Origin: Pyropia yezoensis | Lineage: Eukaryota; Rhodophyta; Bangiophyceae; Bangiales; Bangiaceae | Reading direction: 5' to 3' | Assembly: GCA_009829735.1 (NCBI GenBank) | Contig: CM020619.1 | Coordinates: 12,701,777 to 12,765,776, forward strand | Length of the DNA stretch: 64,000 nucleotides | Shown here: in pieces, positions 32,476 to 45,152 of the stretch | How the letters are laid out: each line of letters begins with the position of its first letter | Position numbering within the stretch: position 1 is the first letter of the stretch | Notes under the pieces: model-generated | The model's database searches: none | The model's input: only the letters and a program-made list of their open reading frames with translations | Told to the model about the DNA's origin: nothing | Program-made: the position numbers and the translations under genes

Positions 32476-33147
32476 TGCAGTCGGGGAGGGGGAAGCGGAC
32501 GCAAGGCGGCTGCGCAGGGACGTTACGTCGGCGGCGTAGCCGCCCTTGCCAGACGCCGCGGCGACAACGCCGCGGAGGAGGTCGCCGAGGCGGGACGGCT
32601 TGCCGCCGCCGCCGCCGCCGCCAACGCCAGTGCCCAGCCAGGGGGAGACGGACAGGCCCGCAGCGGTCGCCGCAACGTCGGCGCCCCGGCCGGCACGCCC
32701 GCGGCTGTCGCCGGCGGCGGCGGCGGTGGTGGGGGTGATGGCGGCGGCGGCGGCGCCCGCGGCTCCCCTCCTGACGGGGGGGGACGGCCGCCGCGGCCGG
32801 CCGCCGCCGACCGACAGCCCCGCAGAGCTGCTGCCAGACGGCCCCCCGCCGGGCGTCGGGGTGGCGGCGGTGGGGGTGGCGGTGGATGCCGCCCGACCGC
32901 CCGCCGCCGCCACCGCCGCCGGGGACTCCCACGGCGACAGCGTCGACGGCCGCGGCGACGGCGACGGCGACGGCGCGCCGTGGTGCTGCTGCCGCCGCCG
33001 CCCCCCCGACCGGGGCGCCGGTCGGCGGACGCCCCAGCCGCCTTCGGGGGGAAAGGCGCGGGACAGCTCGTCGTCGTCGAGGGGTGAGGGGGAGGGGGGC
33101 GGGGGCAGCTCCAACCCCCCTGCGTAGGGGGGTGGAGCGCCCATCAT
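30172..33147 (-). CDS. Large low-complexity hypothetical protein (about 990 aa)
   Basis: Not recognised. From the ATG at 33147 (MMGAPPPYAGGLELPPPPSP) the minus frame is open to 30172. Low-complexity blocks alternate with short ordered-looking pieces: LDDDELSRAFPPEGGWGVRR, KPSRLGDLLRGVV with GGYAADVTSLRSRLAS, RRGLLADDDAPYRQRS, EMGKRPSMEGWGTGCRVPRG, and an acidic-aromatic block DWEDDPVDDVWYDAVDWVE. A Ser-Gly repeat (about 31935-32015) comes from an imperfect hexamer. The acidic W/Y/V block is the least likely to be chance. The last ~60 codons are read from a poly-A and a G-run tract, so the true C-terminus is uncertain. The frame also runs upstream to 34971, but that part is Pro/Arg-rich and doubtful. 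Confidence 0.45.
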
Positions 33148-36100
33148 GGTGGAGGAGGAGGACGCGTTGGTGGGAGGGGGAGAAGGGAGGGGGGGGGGGG
33201 GTCCGACGCTGCAGCGCGTCGGCGGCAAGGGACGTGGGCAGGCGGGGTCAAGGCGGGACAGGACCGCCGGGGGTTGGGCAGGCGGGGTCAAGGCGGGACG
33301 GGACCGCCGGGGGTTGGGCAGGCAGCGAACGGAGCGGCGGGTCAAGGAGGGAGGGGCGGGCGAGGGACGGCCGCGTCGGGGCCGCCACGGCAGCGCCTGG
33401 CGGGGGGGGGGCGGCTGCGGGCGGGGGGGTGGTGCGCACGGACGCGTCGGCGTGGCGTGGCCGGCGGGGGAGGACGGGGCAGACAAGGCAGACGCCGCGC
33501 CTGCACGCCACGACGGTGGCGGCAGCGGCGGGCGGGCGGGCGGGCGGGCGTCCACGCCCGGCCGGGTGCCTGCAGCGCCGCCGCCGCGTGGGGGGGGGGG
33601 GGGGGGGGGGGGGGGGGTTTGGACAGCGGCGGGCTTCTGCCGGCAGACGCGGGCTGCCCGACGGCGGTGGCGGTGGCCCACGGGGGAGCGAGCGGGGCGC
33701 CCCCGCGGTGGGACGCGGCGCCGCCGCTCCCCCCCCGCCGCCCCAGCCGCGCCGCCCCAGCCGCACGCCGGCGGGGATGCTGCTCCCCTCCCCCCTCCCC
33801 CCACCCCCCCCGCACCACCGACGCCGCTGCCGCTGCCACGGGCGGGCGTGTCGCCACCCCACCATCCGCGAGGGCGGCCAGCGGGCGGGCAGCCGCGCCG
33901 CGCCGAGCGCCGCGGCAGTGTGCCCGGCGCGTGCCCGCCCCGCGGCTGTCTGGTCGGGGCCTGCCGCCCGCCCTCTGCCTCTGCCTGGTGAGCAGAGGTG
34001 GGTGGGGGGGGGGGAGAGGGGAGAGGGGAGAGGGGGGGAGGGGGGGACAAGGAGGAGGGCGCCGGGGGGAGGGGGAGGGGGGGGGGCGGCGCGGGCGGGC
34101 GGGGAGCGGCGGACGGGCGGGGCAGGCGCTCCCCCCCGCGCTCTGTCGGGGGCGGTAGGGCGGCAGTGGCGGTGCGGCAGCGGCTGTCGCAGACGCCCCC
34201 CGCCACGAGGCGGCTACCGCAGGGGGGGGGGGGGGGGGGGGGGGGAACCACCCCCACCACCGCCACCAGGCGAGCGCAGCGGCGCAACCCCCCCCCCCCG
34301 CCCAGCCCATCCGGCAGTGGCGGTGGTGGTGTCTCGCTGCCACCGCTCTCTCCCACCAGCCCCCCCCCCCCCCCCCGTCTTCTTCCCCGTCCTCCCGCCA
34401 GGCGACGCGTCTCCCCCCAAGCGGGGAGGTGTGGGGGGGGGGGCGGACGCGCCGCGGATGCGTACATACGTAGCCGCGCTCGGCTCGTGACCGGCCGGTC
34501 GCTGCACTCGTCACCCACCCGCAACGCCGCCTGCCCGCCCCCCCCCCCCGCCCACCCCACCCCCCCCCCCCCCCGCCCTCCCCATGCCTTGCGCCACGCC
34601 ACCACAGCCACACCCTGGCGGGCGGTCAAAGCAGACCCCGCCCCACCCGTGGGGGGTGGTGACAGGGACTGGCCGCGGCCGCGGCCACCCCCTTTTGCGA
34701 GGACGCAGGCACGGTGGGAGAGCAGAGACGGCGGCCACCACACTGACCAAGAGGTCAACAAAAACAGCAGGCGTGGGGGGGAGCGGAGCGTGCTCCGGGG
34801 CGCGCCCGGGGTGGGCGGCGCCGGGGGGTGGGCGGCCAGGGAGAACGCGCTCGGCGGGGGGGGGGGGGGAGGTGCGCTGTGCTCTCCCTCTCTCCAAGGC
34901 GCGCTCTGCCCACCAGCGGCGCCGCTCGTCAGGCCGCCCCCCCCCGCCCCCGGCCTCACCCACCCCACCAAAACGGCCGCACGGGGCGTCGCGCTGGCCG
35001 GCCGGCGGACAGAGACCCAACGACGGTGCCGCGCCGCCCCGCCGGCCGGCCGCCGCCGTCAGAGGCAGCGTCTGGGCAGGGGCGCGGCAGAGCAGGCGCC
35101 GCTCCCTGCTCTGGTGGCGCCCCATCTGGTGGGCGGGGGCGGCGAGCCGCCCCGCAAGGTTGTCCGCACCCGCCCCCGTGTCGGGGGCGGCGCGGCGGCG
35201 GGGGGGGGGGGGGGGGGGGACTTGGGGAGCGCTGCCGCCGCCAACGTAGGCGGCCGCGGTCCCGCCCGCTCGGCCGGCGCAGTGGGGCTAGCGCAGGGCC
35301 GCGTCGGCGCCTCGGGCGGGGGCGGTCGGTGGCGGCCGTCGGGAGGAGAATGGGCAGGCGGTGCACGTGGGATCCCGCCCGCCCCCCGCACGTGCGGCCG
35401 GCCGGTCGCGTCCCCCCGTTGGCGCTGCGGCCGTCGTCGCCCGTCGCCCGTCGGTCGCCGCCCGCGCGAGCCCCCCCTCTGACGACGACTCCCCGCCCGC
35501 GCGGCACCGCCACGGCCGCGGCGGGGTGGGGGGCGGGAGGATTCACCGGGCGCCCGCCGCCAGGCGGCACGGGGGGTGGAGGTGGGCGTCGTCGGTGGTT
35601 GGTCCCAGCAGGGGGTGTGGGGTGGGAGAGCCAGAGGTGGGGGGGCGGGGGAGGAGAGCGGTCAAGGTGGTAGGCAGGGGCGCGCGTGGTGGCGGCTGTG
35701 GGGGCCTACATTTCTGGGCAGGGGGCACGCGGGGGGCAGCCCCAGGGCGCGCCGTGGAGGTAGGGGGGGGGGGGGGGGGGGGGAGCGGGGGAGTGACCGT
35801 GACGGCGCCACTCTGCCGTGTTCCCGGCTCGGTGTCCCCCAGCGCCTATGTCGATACCGCCCCTTTTCCGCACCGCCATGGTGGGCCGGCCGCGATTGGT
35901 ACGTCGCCGCGCGGTTGGGGGCGGGGCAGCGGGGGGGGGTGTCAGGCCGCGCCGTCCAGTCGTTGGGGGGTGTGCGGGGGGGTTGCACGCACCGCCAACG
36001 GCTGGTGATCCCTGGGGAGATCCCACGAGACCAAAAAAGAAAAGTAAGATTACAGAATGAAATTGTGGGGAGAATAGGGAATTTCGATGGCTTTGTGGGA

Positions 36101-36429
36101 GGCTGCCGGAATACCCACGTGGCGTTGGACCACCCGAGGACACCAGGTCCCCTCTTACTGTACCCGCTTCAATGGCTGGGCGGCCGCCGAGCGTGCCGCT
36201 GCCGGCATGCCGTAGGTACACTACCAGACGGCCGTGCCTTGCCGCCTGTCCCTCCCCGTCGTCGTGGCGACGCCATGCCCGCCCAGCGTCCCCCCCCTAC
36301 GGCCTTTTCCACCCCCGCCCCCCCCCTCCTTCCCACTCCCACGCGTGGTGCGGGGCGGGGGCGGCGGCCCCTCGTCGTCGGCCGGCCGCGTCCTTGCCAT
36401 GGCTGGGCAGTGACGGGGAGCGACTGGCC
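33148..36429. other. Long low-complexity intergenic stretch
   Basis: No gene resolved in 3.3 kb. Many frames are open on both strands but consist of Gly/Ala/Pro/Arg. It holds near-tandem ~46-bp copies at about 33238-33320 (GGGACAGGACCGCCGGGGGT and variants), G-runs of 28 (33590-33617) and about 24 (34222-34245), and one base-balanced pocket at about 36000-36170 whose plus-strand frame reads GEIPRDQKRKVRLQNEIVG. Confidence 0.4.
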
Positions 36430-37085
36430 AGGCGGGGCCGGCCGCCGTGGCCGCCGCGTCCCCCCCCCCCCGCCGCCCACCCCTCCACCACCAGGGTGTT
36501 GTCGTCACCATCGTCATTGTCGTCGTCGTCTGGGTCGGCTGGCGGGCCCCCCCCCGCGCTGCCGCTGCCCCCCCCCTCCCCGCCCGCCGCGGCGGCGGCG
36601 GCGGGCGACGCGGCGGGCGCCGCGCTCGCCGCGGGCGCCCCCGCGGTGCGGGTGGACGTGGCCGCCGCGGCGGTCGACGCGGGCAGCCGCGGCTGGGATG
36701 CCGCCACGCTGGGTGCGTTGGCGGTGGGCGTTGGCGTCGGCGCCGCCGCCGCCGCCGCCACCGCCGCCGCCGCCGGTGGGGTGGGGTGGGGGGGGGAGGA
36801 GGGGGGGGGGGCGACGGCAGCGGCGGTAGCGGCGGCGGTGGCGGTGGGGGTGTTGGCGGTGGGGGCTTTGGTGGCGTGTGCCTGCTCGTGGGGCGGGTGG
36901 ACGTCGCGGCGGCGGCGGGGGCGGCGGCCCGGTCGGTGGGCGGCGCCGCCGAGGGGGTCCGCGTCCGCATGTTCCCAGACGATGGCCGCTGGGGGGGGGA
37001 CGACGCGGCGGGCGTGGCCGCGGTGGTGCTTGTTGCGCCGCCGCGTACGGGTACGTGAGGGTAGGGAGGGGGTGAGGTCAATGGC

Positions 37086-37123
<38 letters not shown>

Positions 37124-38016
37124 GGGTGGGGGGGGCAGGTGGAGTAGGGGCGGCGACTGCCGATGATGGGTCGTCCCGTGGCGACTGGTCTGGGCTGGAC
37201 GGGGGCCCCTGTCCGCCGTGGGTGCCGCCCCTACTGCCGCCGCCGCGGCCACCACCGCGGCCACCACCGCGGTCACCGCCGCCGCCGCCACCGGGCGGCT
37301 GCCCCCATGCATCCGCGCTGGGGGGTGGGGCTGTCGCCCCCCCCCCCCCCCCGCCCCTGCGTTGCCCGCCCTTTCGCGTGCCGCCGCTACTCACACCCGC
37401 CCGCCCTGCTGGCTGCTCTTGCGCGCCGCTGTCACCTGTCCTGCCTTTTTTTTGACTGCCCGCCTTCCTTTTGCCACCCCCCCCCCCCGAACAACTACCC
37501 TCCGTCGATAGCCTCAAGGTCGGTGGCGGCCTTCCTCCGTGCCGCCGCCGCGGCCGGCACGCCCGTGGTGATCCTCAACGCGTTTGAGGCGCCGTCGCCG
37601 CTCGCGTCGGGTGGCGCCTACCCGGCCATGGCCGTTGCCATTGCGCCCATTGCCTACCTCTTTTACCCGTTTGCCGTCGTGGGCGGCGGCGGCGGTGGCG
37701 GCGGCGGCGGCGGCGGTGGCGGCGGTGGCGGCGGCACGCAGCCGGGCGGGCGAGCGGAGGCTGCTGCTGCTGCTGCTGCTGCTGCCGGCGCGGGTGCCCC
37801 CGCCACGCCCCCCCCCCCCCCCCCCCCCCCCCGCCCCCGCCAACGCGGATGGCACTGGTCGGCGCCTTCCCCCGCCGCTTTGCGCTCTACACGTGGGCAG
37901 AGGAGGACAAGGCGTACGCGGCGGTGACCGACTGGGCCGAGTGCCCCTCCGAGGCCGCCCTCTACGCCGCGGTAGGGCGGGCCATGGAGGGGTCGGCGGG
38001 GGCGGGGCGCCCGTGA
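36430..38016 (+). CDS. DUF1995-like protein (LPA3-type), with intron and frame changes
   Basis: Blocks in order: DAAGAALAAGAPAVRVDVAA (about 36600-36660), VCLLVGRVDVAAAAGAAARS with VRVRMFPDDG (about 36880-36985), AAVVLVAPPR (about 37020), SVAAFLRAAAAAGTPVVILN (from 37520), IAPIAYLFYPFAVVG, and LVGAFPRRFALYTWAEED ending AALYAAVGRAME. DUF1995 proteins, including plastid LPA3 needed for photosystem II assembly, share an A..AL..G..R..V opening, a ..VV.LVAP.P strand, a G.PVVI.N strand and a P.RW.LY closing part. A 464-bp intron (37055-37518, GTGAGG...CAAG) joins in correct phase. Frames change near the G-runs at 36787-36810 and at the 25-base C-run 37808-37832. The start is not fixed. Role inferred from family only. 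Confidence 0.42.
37088..37122 (+). repeat. Uninterrupted G35 run
   Basis: Thirty-five G's in a row inside the intron of the DUF1995-like gene. It is the longest homopolymer in the window and could form stacked G-quadruplexes; its true length is doubtful in any sequencing technology. Confidence 0.9.
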
Positions 38017-38863
38017 GGTGGGGGGGTGGGTGGGTGGGGGGGAGGGCGGATTGGGGGGAGGGCTGCCACACAGAGGTCGAGGCACCGTGCGCTATGGTGG
38101 TGTTGCCATGGTGTGAACGTGTGACGCGCACCGCCTAGGTCTGGGACGAGCGGCGCCCTGCCCAGTGACAGGCAGACCACCGGCGGCGGCTGCCGCAATC
38201 CTTCCCCCACGGGCCGCCCTCTGCTCGGGGTGGGGGGGGGGGGGGGGAGGGGGGGACGCTGCGGGAGCGCCCGCGCGCACGGGCGTGCAACGCCCGCGGC
38301 GCCGCCGCCTTGACCCCCCCCCCCGCCGCCGTCCACCCCGCCACCGGCCGGCGCGCGTGGGGGAGGCCACCCACGTCTGGTGTGGGTGCCTAGGCAGGCT
38401 GGGCGGCGCGCACCATCGTGAGCGGGCCTGTGCGGGGGGCACGGCTGCGGGCGGCCTCCCTGGGGCGCGCCGTCCGCGGGGCGGCCGCGGCAGATGGCCG
38501 GCGGGGGGGTGCAGGTCGCGGGGCAGCCCCACGCGCGCGGGGAGTGGGGAGTCCTGGCAGGGTGGCCAGACTAAAGACGATCCCGGGGGGCTAGGGGCGG
38601 GGGGGGGGGGGGCTGGGTGCTGTCTGTCCATACAAGGAGTATTGGTGCAAGCGGGGGGGGGGAAGGACAGCAAAAGGAAAAGGAGCAAAGAATGACCTAC
38701 GTACATATGTATGTGCAACACAAACACACCAGAATAAAACACCACGCCATAAGAAAAACGACCACACAAGAATACACCCGGGAGAGACGATGCACCAGAG
38801 GCAGAACCAAAAGGATATGGACAAAAAGGAAAGAAGGAAAAGGGGGAAGAGGCGCCGCCTGAT
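38017..38863. other. Convergent intergenic region
   Basis: Between the DUF1995-like stop (+) and the P4-ATPase stop (-). An A-rich stretch at about 38640-38850 suits 3' ends. No gene seen. Confidence 0.5.
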
Positions 38864-41800
38864 TCACACCCCGACCGGCAAAGGAGAGCCCAGTAGCCGC
38901 ACCGGCCGCCGGCGGGCCGCCCCTGACTCGGCGCGCTGGAGGCGGGCAACCACCCCCCCGCCGTCCTTGGACAGCCGCCGCGTGACGAGAACCACAAAGT
39001 CGACCGCAAAGGCCGTCGCGAGGAGCAGCGGGAGCGCCAGCCAAAAGACGGTCGACGAGAGGAGCGCCGGCAGGATGCCCTCGAGCTGGAAGCCCTTGAC
39101 AATCGGCAGCGTGACAATCGGAACGACGAGCAGCGGGGAGACCACCCCAAAGACGAGGCCCGCCAGCACCAGCGTGTTGAGGGTGCGGGAGGAGAGCGCA
39201 AACCGCACGTGCACGGTGAGGACAATGACAAGCGTCACGGCGAGGGAGAGGAGGAAGAGGCCACCGTCGCGGCCTGACGTAAAGGGGCTGGTGCGGGAGC
39301 CGAGCGCCAAGCTGAGGCCAAAAAAGATAACCGCCCCGTGCCACACCCCGTACACGACTTGGTACTCAAAGAGGCTCCGCCAGGACAGCAGCGCGCCGCC
39401 GCGGTTGCTCCGGTAGGCCGCCGGGTGGGACAGCACGGTGGCGGCTTTGAGGTCCTCCTCAAAGAGCCCAAAAAACAGGGGAGTCACCGCCGTAAATATG
39501 AGGTTGAAACAAGTGAGGAGCCACGACTCGGCCAGGCTGGTGGCGGAGAAGAAACAAAAGATCTGGAAGAGCACCTGCGTCAATGTATACGCCGCGGCCT
39601 TGTACAGCGACAGGTTGATGACGCCGACCTGCCGCACGTAGCTGTACCGCCCATGGACGGCCAGCAGGCGCCGCAGGTGGTGGAACTCAGAGATGGAAAA
39701 GTCCGACGCGCGCGCCGCCTGCGTGCCCTCCTTGCCGTAGATGCCCACGCCTATGTGCGCCTCCTGGATCATCGACACATCGTTGCCGCCGTCGCCAATG
39801 GCAAGCGTCTGGGAGTCCCCCCGCAGCTGCCGCACCATCCGCACGACGAGGGCCTTTTGGAGGCCCGTCACGCGGCAGCAAATCACCGTGTGGCACCGGT
39901 CCGCGACCGCCATGAGGAGGTCCGCGTGGCGGTTGAGCGCAAACGCCAGCGACGCGCCGTCAATGATCAGCGACAGACGCTGCCGCGCGTCAACGCCGTC
40001 GGTCGGAGCGGCAGGCCCCCGCCGCTCGCCTGTACCAGCACCCGGCGAAGCAACGCCAGCGACGGCACCATCGCCGTCAGCACCCCCCCGCCGTCGGCGC
40101 AGGATAGCCGGCAGCGACCGACGCGACGACCGGCGGGTCTCCTCATCTCCTTCCGCATCGGACGTAAAGTGGAAGCGCGGCCGCACCCACCCGCCGTGGG
40201 CGCTCAGCTGCTGGCGGACGCGCGCACGGCGCGACGACGGCCGTGGCGCATCGTCACCTCCCCCGTCGCTGCCGCGGCCGCTGCTGCCCCCGCCACTCGA
40301 GCTGTCGGTCAGCCCAAACGTCTTGCCCGTGTGTGCAAAGTTGCCGCCACCCACTGAGTCGAGCACCGCCTGAAGCTGCCCCTCGCAGCTAGCGTCCGAG
40401 TCGGCCGCCACGTGGACGACCCGCATGTTGGTCTCAAGTAGCCGCGCCGAGTAGCCAATGTTCTCCGCGGTCTCCCGCTTGTCGCCGGTGCACACCCAAA
40501 TCTTGATGCCCGCCTCGCGGAGAAAGGCAATCGACTCTGGCACCTCATAACCGAGCTTGTCCTCCACCGCTGTGACGGCGAGAAGCTCCAGGCCCATCTC
40601 CATCTCGGCCGACAAGGCCGCCACCACGTCGTCACGACTGTCGTCAAGGAGGTTGCGTGCGGCCGTGTAGCGGGAGTGCCAGGCGGAAAACTCGCCAGGC
40701 GACACCCGCCGCTGAGCAAACACCAGAGTCCGCAAGCCGTCGGCCGCAAAGCGGTCCAGATGGGCGGCCGCCACCGACACTTCAGTCGAAAGCTCGCCGT
40801 CAAACCCATCCTCGCCCGTCGCCGCCGCTGCGCCACCACCACTGCCGCCGCCACCGCGCAGCAACGGAAGCATTACGGTATCGGCGCCTTTGGTCAACAG
40901 CCGTACATCCCCATTGGGGGCGCGGAGGACCAGCGACATGCGCTTGCGGTCGCTGTCAAAGGGCAGTTCCGCGAGCACCTCGTACGTCACATCTGGACCT
41001 ACATTGTCGTAGTGGTCCATGTTGTCATAGGACGCATCCGCTTCCCAGTCGACGCCCGGCGTGCGCAGCGCAACGGTCACGGACCGCGGTGAACGGTCGA
41101 CGAGAATGACCCCCAGGTCACGAGCAGCCTCCACGAGCGCCACCTCATCGGGACTCTGGCCCTCGTACTGGATGGGTGCATGAGGGTCCACGGTCATGGC
41201 GGTCGCCTCGGAGCGGCGGGTGGACACCACGCCCGACGGAGGGTCCTCCATGGAGGGCACAGCACCTCTGCCGGCGCCCGTCCCGTGGCCTTCCTCGTCC
41301 GAAGAGGACCAGCTGTGAAACGCGGACGAGCCGCCGGCAGAAGACGGCCTGTCTCCGCTGCCGTTGCCACCGCCGGTAGAGGGACCACCGTCGCGCTCCT
41401 GACCACGGCGGCCCAGTCGGAGCAGCCGCCGGGCACGGCGCGCGGGCACCCGCGCTGCATGCCCCGGCTTGGACGACCGCCCAGCCTCCTCTGTCGCCTG
41501 CCCGTCGTCGTCGCCACCGACGGCCTCGGGCACTACGTTGTGACAGAGCGCCATGGCCAGCACCAGCCGCCTCGCGGGGTTGGGGTCGTCGAGCGTGCCC
41601 GCCGCCGACTCGTCGCCCACGCCCGCGTCAACGAGCGCAGCGGGGATGGTCTGCGCATTGGCGCGGGCGTCGAGGACCGAACCACCTACCGAGGCAGCCA
41701 CGAAGTGCATCTCGTTCTCGGTGAGTGTCCCCGTCTTGTCGCTGAGGACGACGGAAATCAGGCCGAGCTGGTCATTCAGGTTGGTAGACTTGGCGGAAAG

Positions 41801-43798
41801 AGACCTCCCGCGCGAGGTGGTCTTCAAATCTGCGTTCATGAACAGACCCTGAAAGAGCCGGACAAATCTGGGTCGGGCCAACGGGGGAAGAACGCGAGAG
41901 GGAAGGAGGGTGGAGAAGACGAGAGAAGCGCAGTCCATGGAAAGATAGGGAGGCAACGAGGGAGTCCGCGGGAGATGGAGTTAGCTTCCGCGCCGTACCG
42001 CGGGCTTGGAAGAGGGAAAGGCCCTGTGCGGGACGGGAAAAACGGCAAAAATACACACAGCGCACAGCGGCGCATAAACATCTCCTCCCAACACGTACTC
42101 AAGCGTCACAAACAGCGACACGGGCACGTGCGTGTTGAACAAGATCATGAAGGAGCCCAGCGAGATGAGCGCCCGACGGGAGCCCGTCTCGAGGCGGACG
42201 TCCCCCATGTACCATTGGGCCTCCCCATAACGCGACTGCAGCACGCCCGCACACACCGACGCAACCACCACAATCGCGGCGAGCGTCAGGAAGAGCCCAA
42301 TGACAATCCAGTTGAGCTGCCGCTCAACGACACCCAGCTTGGACGGCGGTTGCCGCATATTCAATGCCACCTTTGTCTCCACCCCCGTCATCAGCACGGC
42401 TCCGTAAATGTAAGGCGTATTCCGCAACGTTGTGTCGCGTAGCAGCATATTCTCCGCGTCCACCGCCAGCGGCTCTCCCCCCGCGATACGCATGCTGCCG
42501 CGAAAGGCGTGGAGCGCCGGCTCAGGCCGCTGCACCGTCACGCTCGCAGATAGGGTGTCGAGTTCAGCCGCGGACAGCGGTTCCTCCCGGTCGGCAAGCA
42601 CTGCCGGCAGCGTCACGCGCTTGAGGTTGGACTCCCCGTCCAGGTTTGCCGTCGACACGTACGCAACGCCGCCCGCGATGGGAGCCGTCGCGAGGAGCAC
42701 CAGGTCTGCCGGGAATGTCTCCCCTCGGCGAACGAGCACCACATCCCCCACCGCCACTGCCGCGCGTGTCAGCCGCACGTGGCGGCGCGGGCTAAGGCCC
42801 TCTTCCCGGAGCGTCGCCGCCTCGTCGGCGGTCAGCTGCTCGCCCGCGGCGTGGATGGGCGAGCCCCGCCGTGACAGCACGTACGCGGGCCGGCCGTTGG
42901 TGACAGAGTCAGAGCGCCCCCGCCGGGCGTCATCCCACACGTCACGCGCGAGGGAAAAGCCCACAATGACAATCAGCGGCAGCAAGTTAGTGATGGGCCG
43001 CGTCGGGCTGACGCCGGGCACCAGAGACAGGATGGCAATGGCGGTGAAGAAGAGGTTGGCCACCCGCCGCAGCTGCTCAAACAGAGCCTTGGGCACCACA
43101 TTCCACAGCGTGTACTTTGTGGTCCGGATGGCGTTGTCAGCATACTCGCCCGGCTCGTTGCGCGGCCAGTCATTGATGAACACCTCCCGGGAGCCGTTGT
43201 CATCGGGTGACCCGCCGCCGCCGCCGTCATCCGCCCCGCCAGGCACTGCTGGTGGAAGCGCGCCAGACCTGTCGCTGCCGGTCGAGCGGCCGCGGGAGAG
43301 GTTGCGCGTCCAGCCTCCGCCGCCGCCGCCGCCGCCGCCGCCATCGTCGCCCCCGGCGGCGAGCGGTGCCACCAACGACGATGACGACAGCGCCGAGTCG
43401 GTGCGCTGCGCCCGCCGCGCCGAAGGGGTCTTTGCCAACAGGGGGAGGGTGTGCAGCACAATCGGCTCCGACGGGGTGCGGCGGTGGTGACCACCTCCGC
43501 CGCCGCCGCTGGTGCCGGGGGACGGCGCATTGCCGCCACTAGCACCGCTCTGGGAGCGGCTGCGCGGGAAGTCGCCCCCACCGGCGTCGGGGACGCCCCC
43601 AAAGCCGCCCGCCCCCACCCATGCCGGGACAGGGAACAGCTCCACCTCCTCCCCCGGGCGGTCGGGCAAGCCCCCTGGCGGCAGCGCCGACTCCCCGTCA
43701 TTCCGCTGCGAAGGAGTGGGGAGCGAAATGGACGGGTAGACGGGCGGGCGCGGCGGCAGGCCGCCGCCGCCACCGCCACCGCCACCAGGACGGGACAT
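38864..43798 (-). CDS. P4-type ATPase (phospholipid flippase), two exons
   Basis: Moves aminophospholipids to the cytosolic leaflet. Minus-strand model: exon 1 43798-42080, exon 2 41848-38864; 1,567 residues. The 231-bp intron (GTTTAT ... TTTCAG) joins in phase 0 and restores the usual spacing of membrane helix 4. Motifs: P4 opening FINDWPRNEPGEYADNAIRT with KYTLWNVVPKALFEQL; actuator loop ANLDGESNLK; PVSL in helix 4 (family PISL); phosphorylation site DKTGTLTEN at Asp610; nucleotide domain YEGQSPDEVALVEAA; hinge CTGDKRETAENIGYS; GDGGNDVSMI; then six C-terminal helices from YSYVRQVGVINLSLYKA. Long Gly/Ser/Asp-rich insertions lie in the N-terminal tail and in the P/N domains. The ATG at 43798 (MSRPGGGG) begins the tail; the frame stays open upstream to 44755. 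A CDC50-type partner would be expected elsewhere. Confidence 0.94.
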
Positions 43799-45152
43799 GA
43801 TGGGCGAGTGGGGGGGGGGGACGGGGGGAAGGGAGGGGGATACGGCGTGGAAACCCACAAAGCGGGGAGCGGCCGCGGCGTGAAGCGGTCTCGGGGAAAG
43901 CGGAGCGGCGGGTGCGCGGGTGCGCCACGTCGCCCAGAGCGAGGGAAGAGGGGAAGTGCTCACGGCCGGCGCCACGGGCGACGGCCGCCGCCGCTTCCCC
44001 CCGACGCACGCCCGGCGGTGTGGGGTGGGGGGGAGGAGGAGGAGCTGGGGGCGCGGGTGAGGTGGGGTGGGCGAGGGGGGGGGACCGACGCAGTGGGCGA
44101 CACGCGGCTCTGGCCTCCCGCCGCGGCGGGCGGCAACACGGGCGTCAGCACGGCGGAGCGAGAGCAGGCGACACGGGCGCGCCCGGCGACGGCGGGAGGG
44201 TGGCCACGAGCGCGTGCGTGGGCCGGCGCTCACCCCGGCGAGCGGGGTCAGCGGCGAAAAAAAGCGAGAGCCGGCGGGGGGGGGGTTGCGGAGGGGGGGC
44301 GACGGGGAGAGGAGCCGACCAGGAAGGCCCAGTCCACCACGGTGACGCAGTCCTCCCGTGCCATCAGTGCATATCCGGATACATATCCTATGGCCACCCG
44401 ACCGCCGCCACTCGTCTGTGCTGGCGTCACGGCTGTGGCGGGCCTGGCGGGCCAGGCCAGGGTGGGCTGACGCCCACGTACAGCAGGGGTCGTATGTACC
44501 TATGCATCGGGCATACAGTACAGTACAGTACAGCACCGTCCGGGTGCGCCCACATGGAGACAAGGGAGTCAAAGAGGCGAGAGGGAGGGTGAGGGGGGGG
44601 GGGGGGGAACAGCGACACGGTTGTTGCCGAGGGGGGACCCACCCAAATCGCCGAGCTGCTTCAGACTGGCGTGCGGCCCGCGAGAGCGCTCGCGAGAAGT
44701 GCGGGAAATAGCGGCCTTGGGAGACCAACGCAAGGCGGTGGTGGCGCTCACGCAAAGGCCGCCGTTGACGTGATTTGGCGGCCCAGTGTCATGATGGCGA
44801 TGATTGGCTGGATGAGGTCCGTTTCCGGTGATGACGATGCACCGCGCCCAACGGGTTGGGTGGCGGCGGTTGTTCCATCCAGCCTGCCATCCGCGCCGCT
44901 GCGAGGCGTCCACCAGGGTGATTGAACCACTTCGAGTTCACAGTGGATTCTACTGATAGAAACGCGGTTCGGCCTAACTGTGATTCCAGCCACTGGGCAT
45001 AGACGAGTTCGGTCATTGTCATCTGTCACTAGTGCCATCCCGCGGCATCCCGGCCACGGGGAGCGACTACGTGTCGAGGTGGCGACTGTACTGCTATCCT
45101 CAGCGAGTCCGGTTGTCAGTCCGTACACTTCGGGCAACGCAGTCAACTCTCA
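43799..45152. other. 5' flank of the P4-ATPase gene
   Basis: No gene supported. GC-rich to about 44340, then mixed with a short CAGTA repeat (about 44515-44533). A minus frame at 45146-44748 contains a varied stretch (DDNDRTRLCPVAGITVRPNR) that I cannot assign. Confidence 0.4.

Noticed and set aside
35361-36829. Plus-strand frames of over 200-400 codons
   Set aside because: Gly/Arg/Pro-rich until the DUF1995-like part begins; only the pocket at 36000-36170 looks protein-like and it matches nothing I know.
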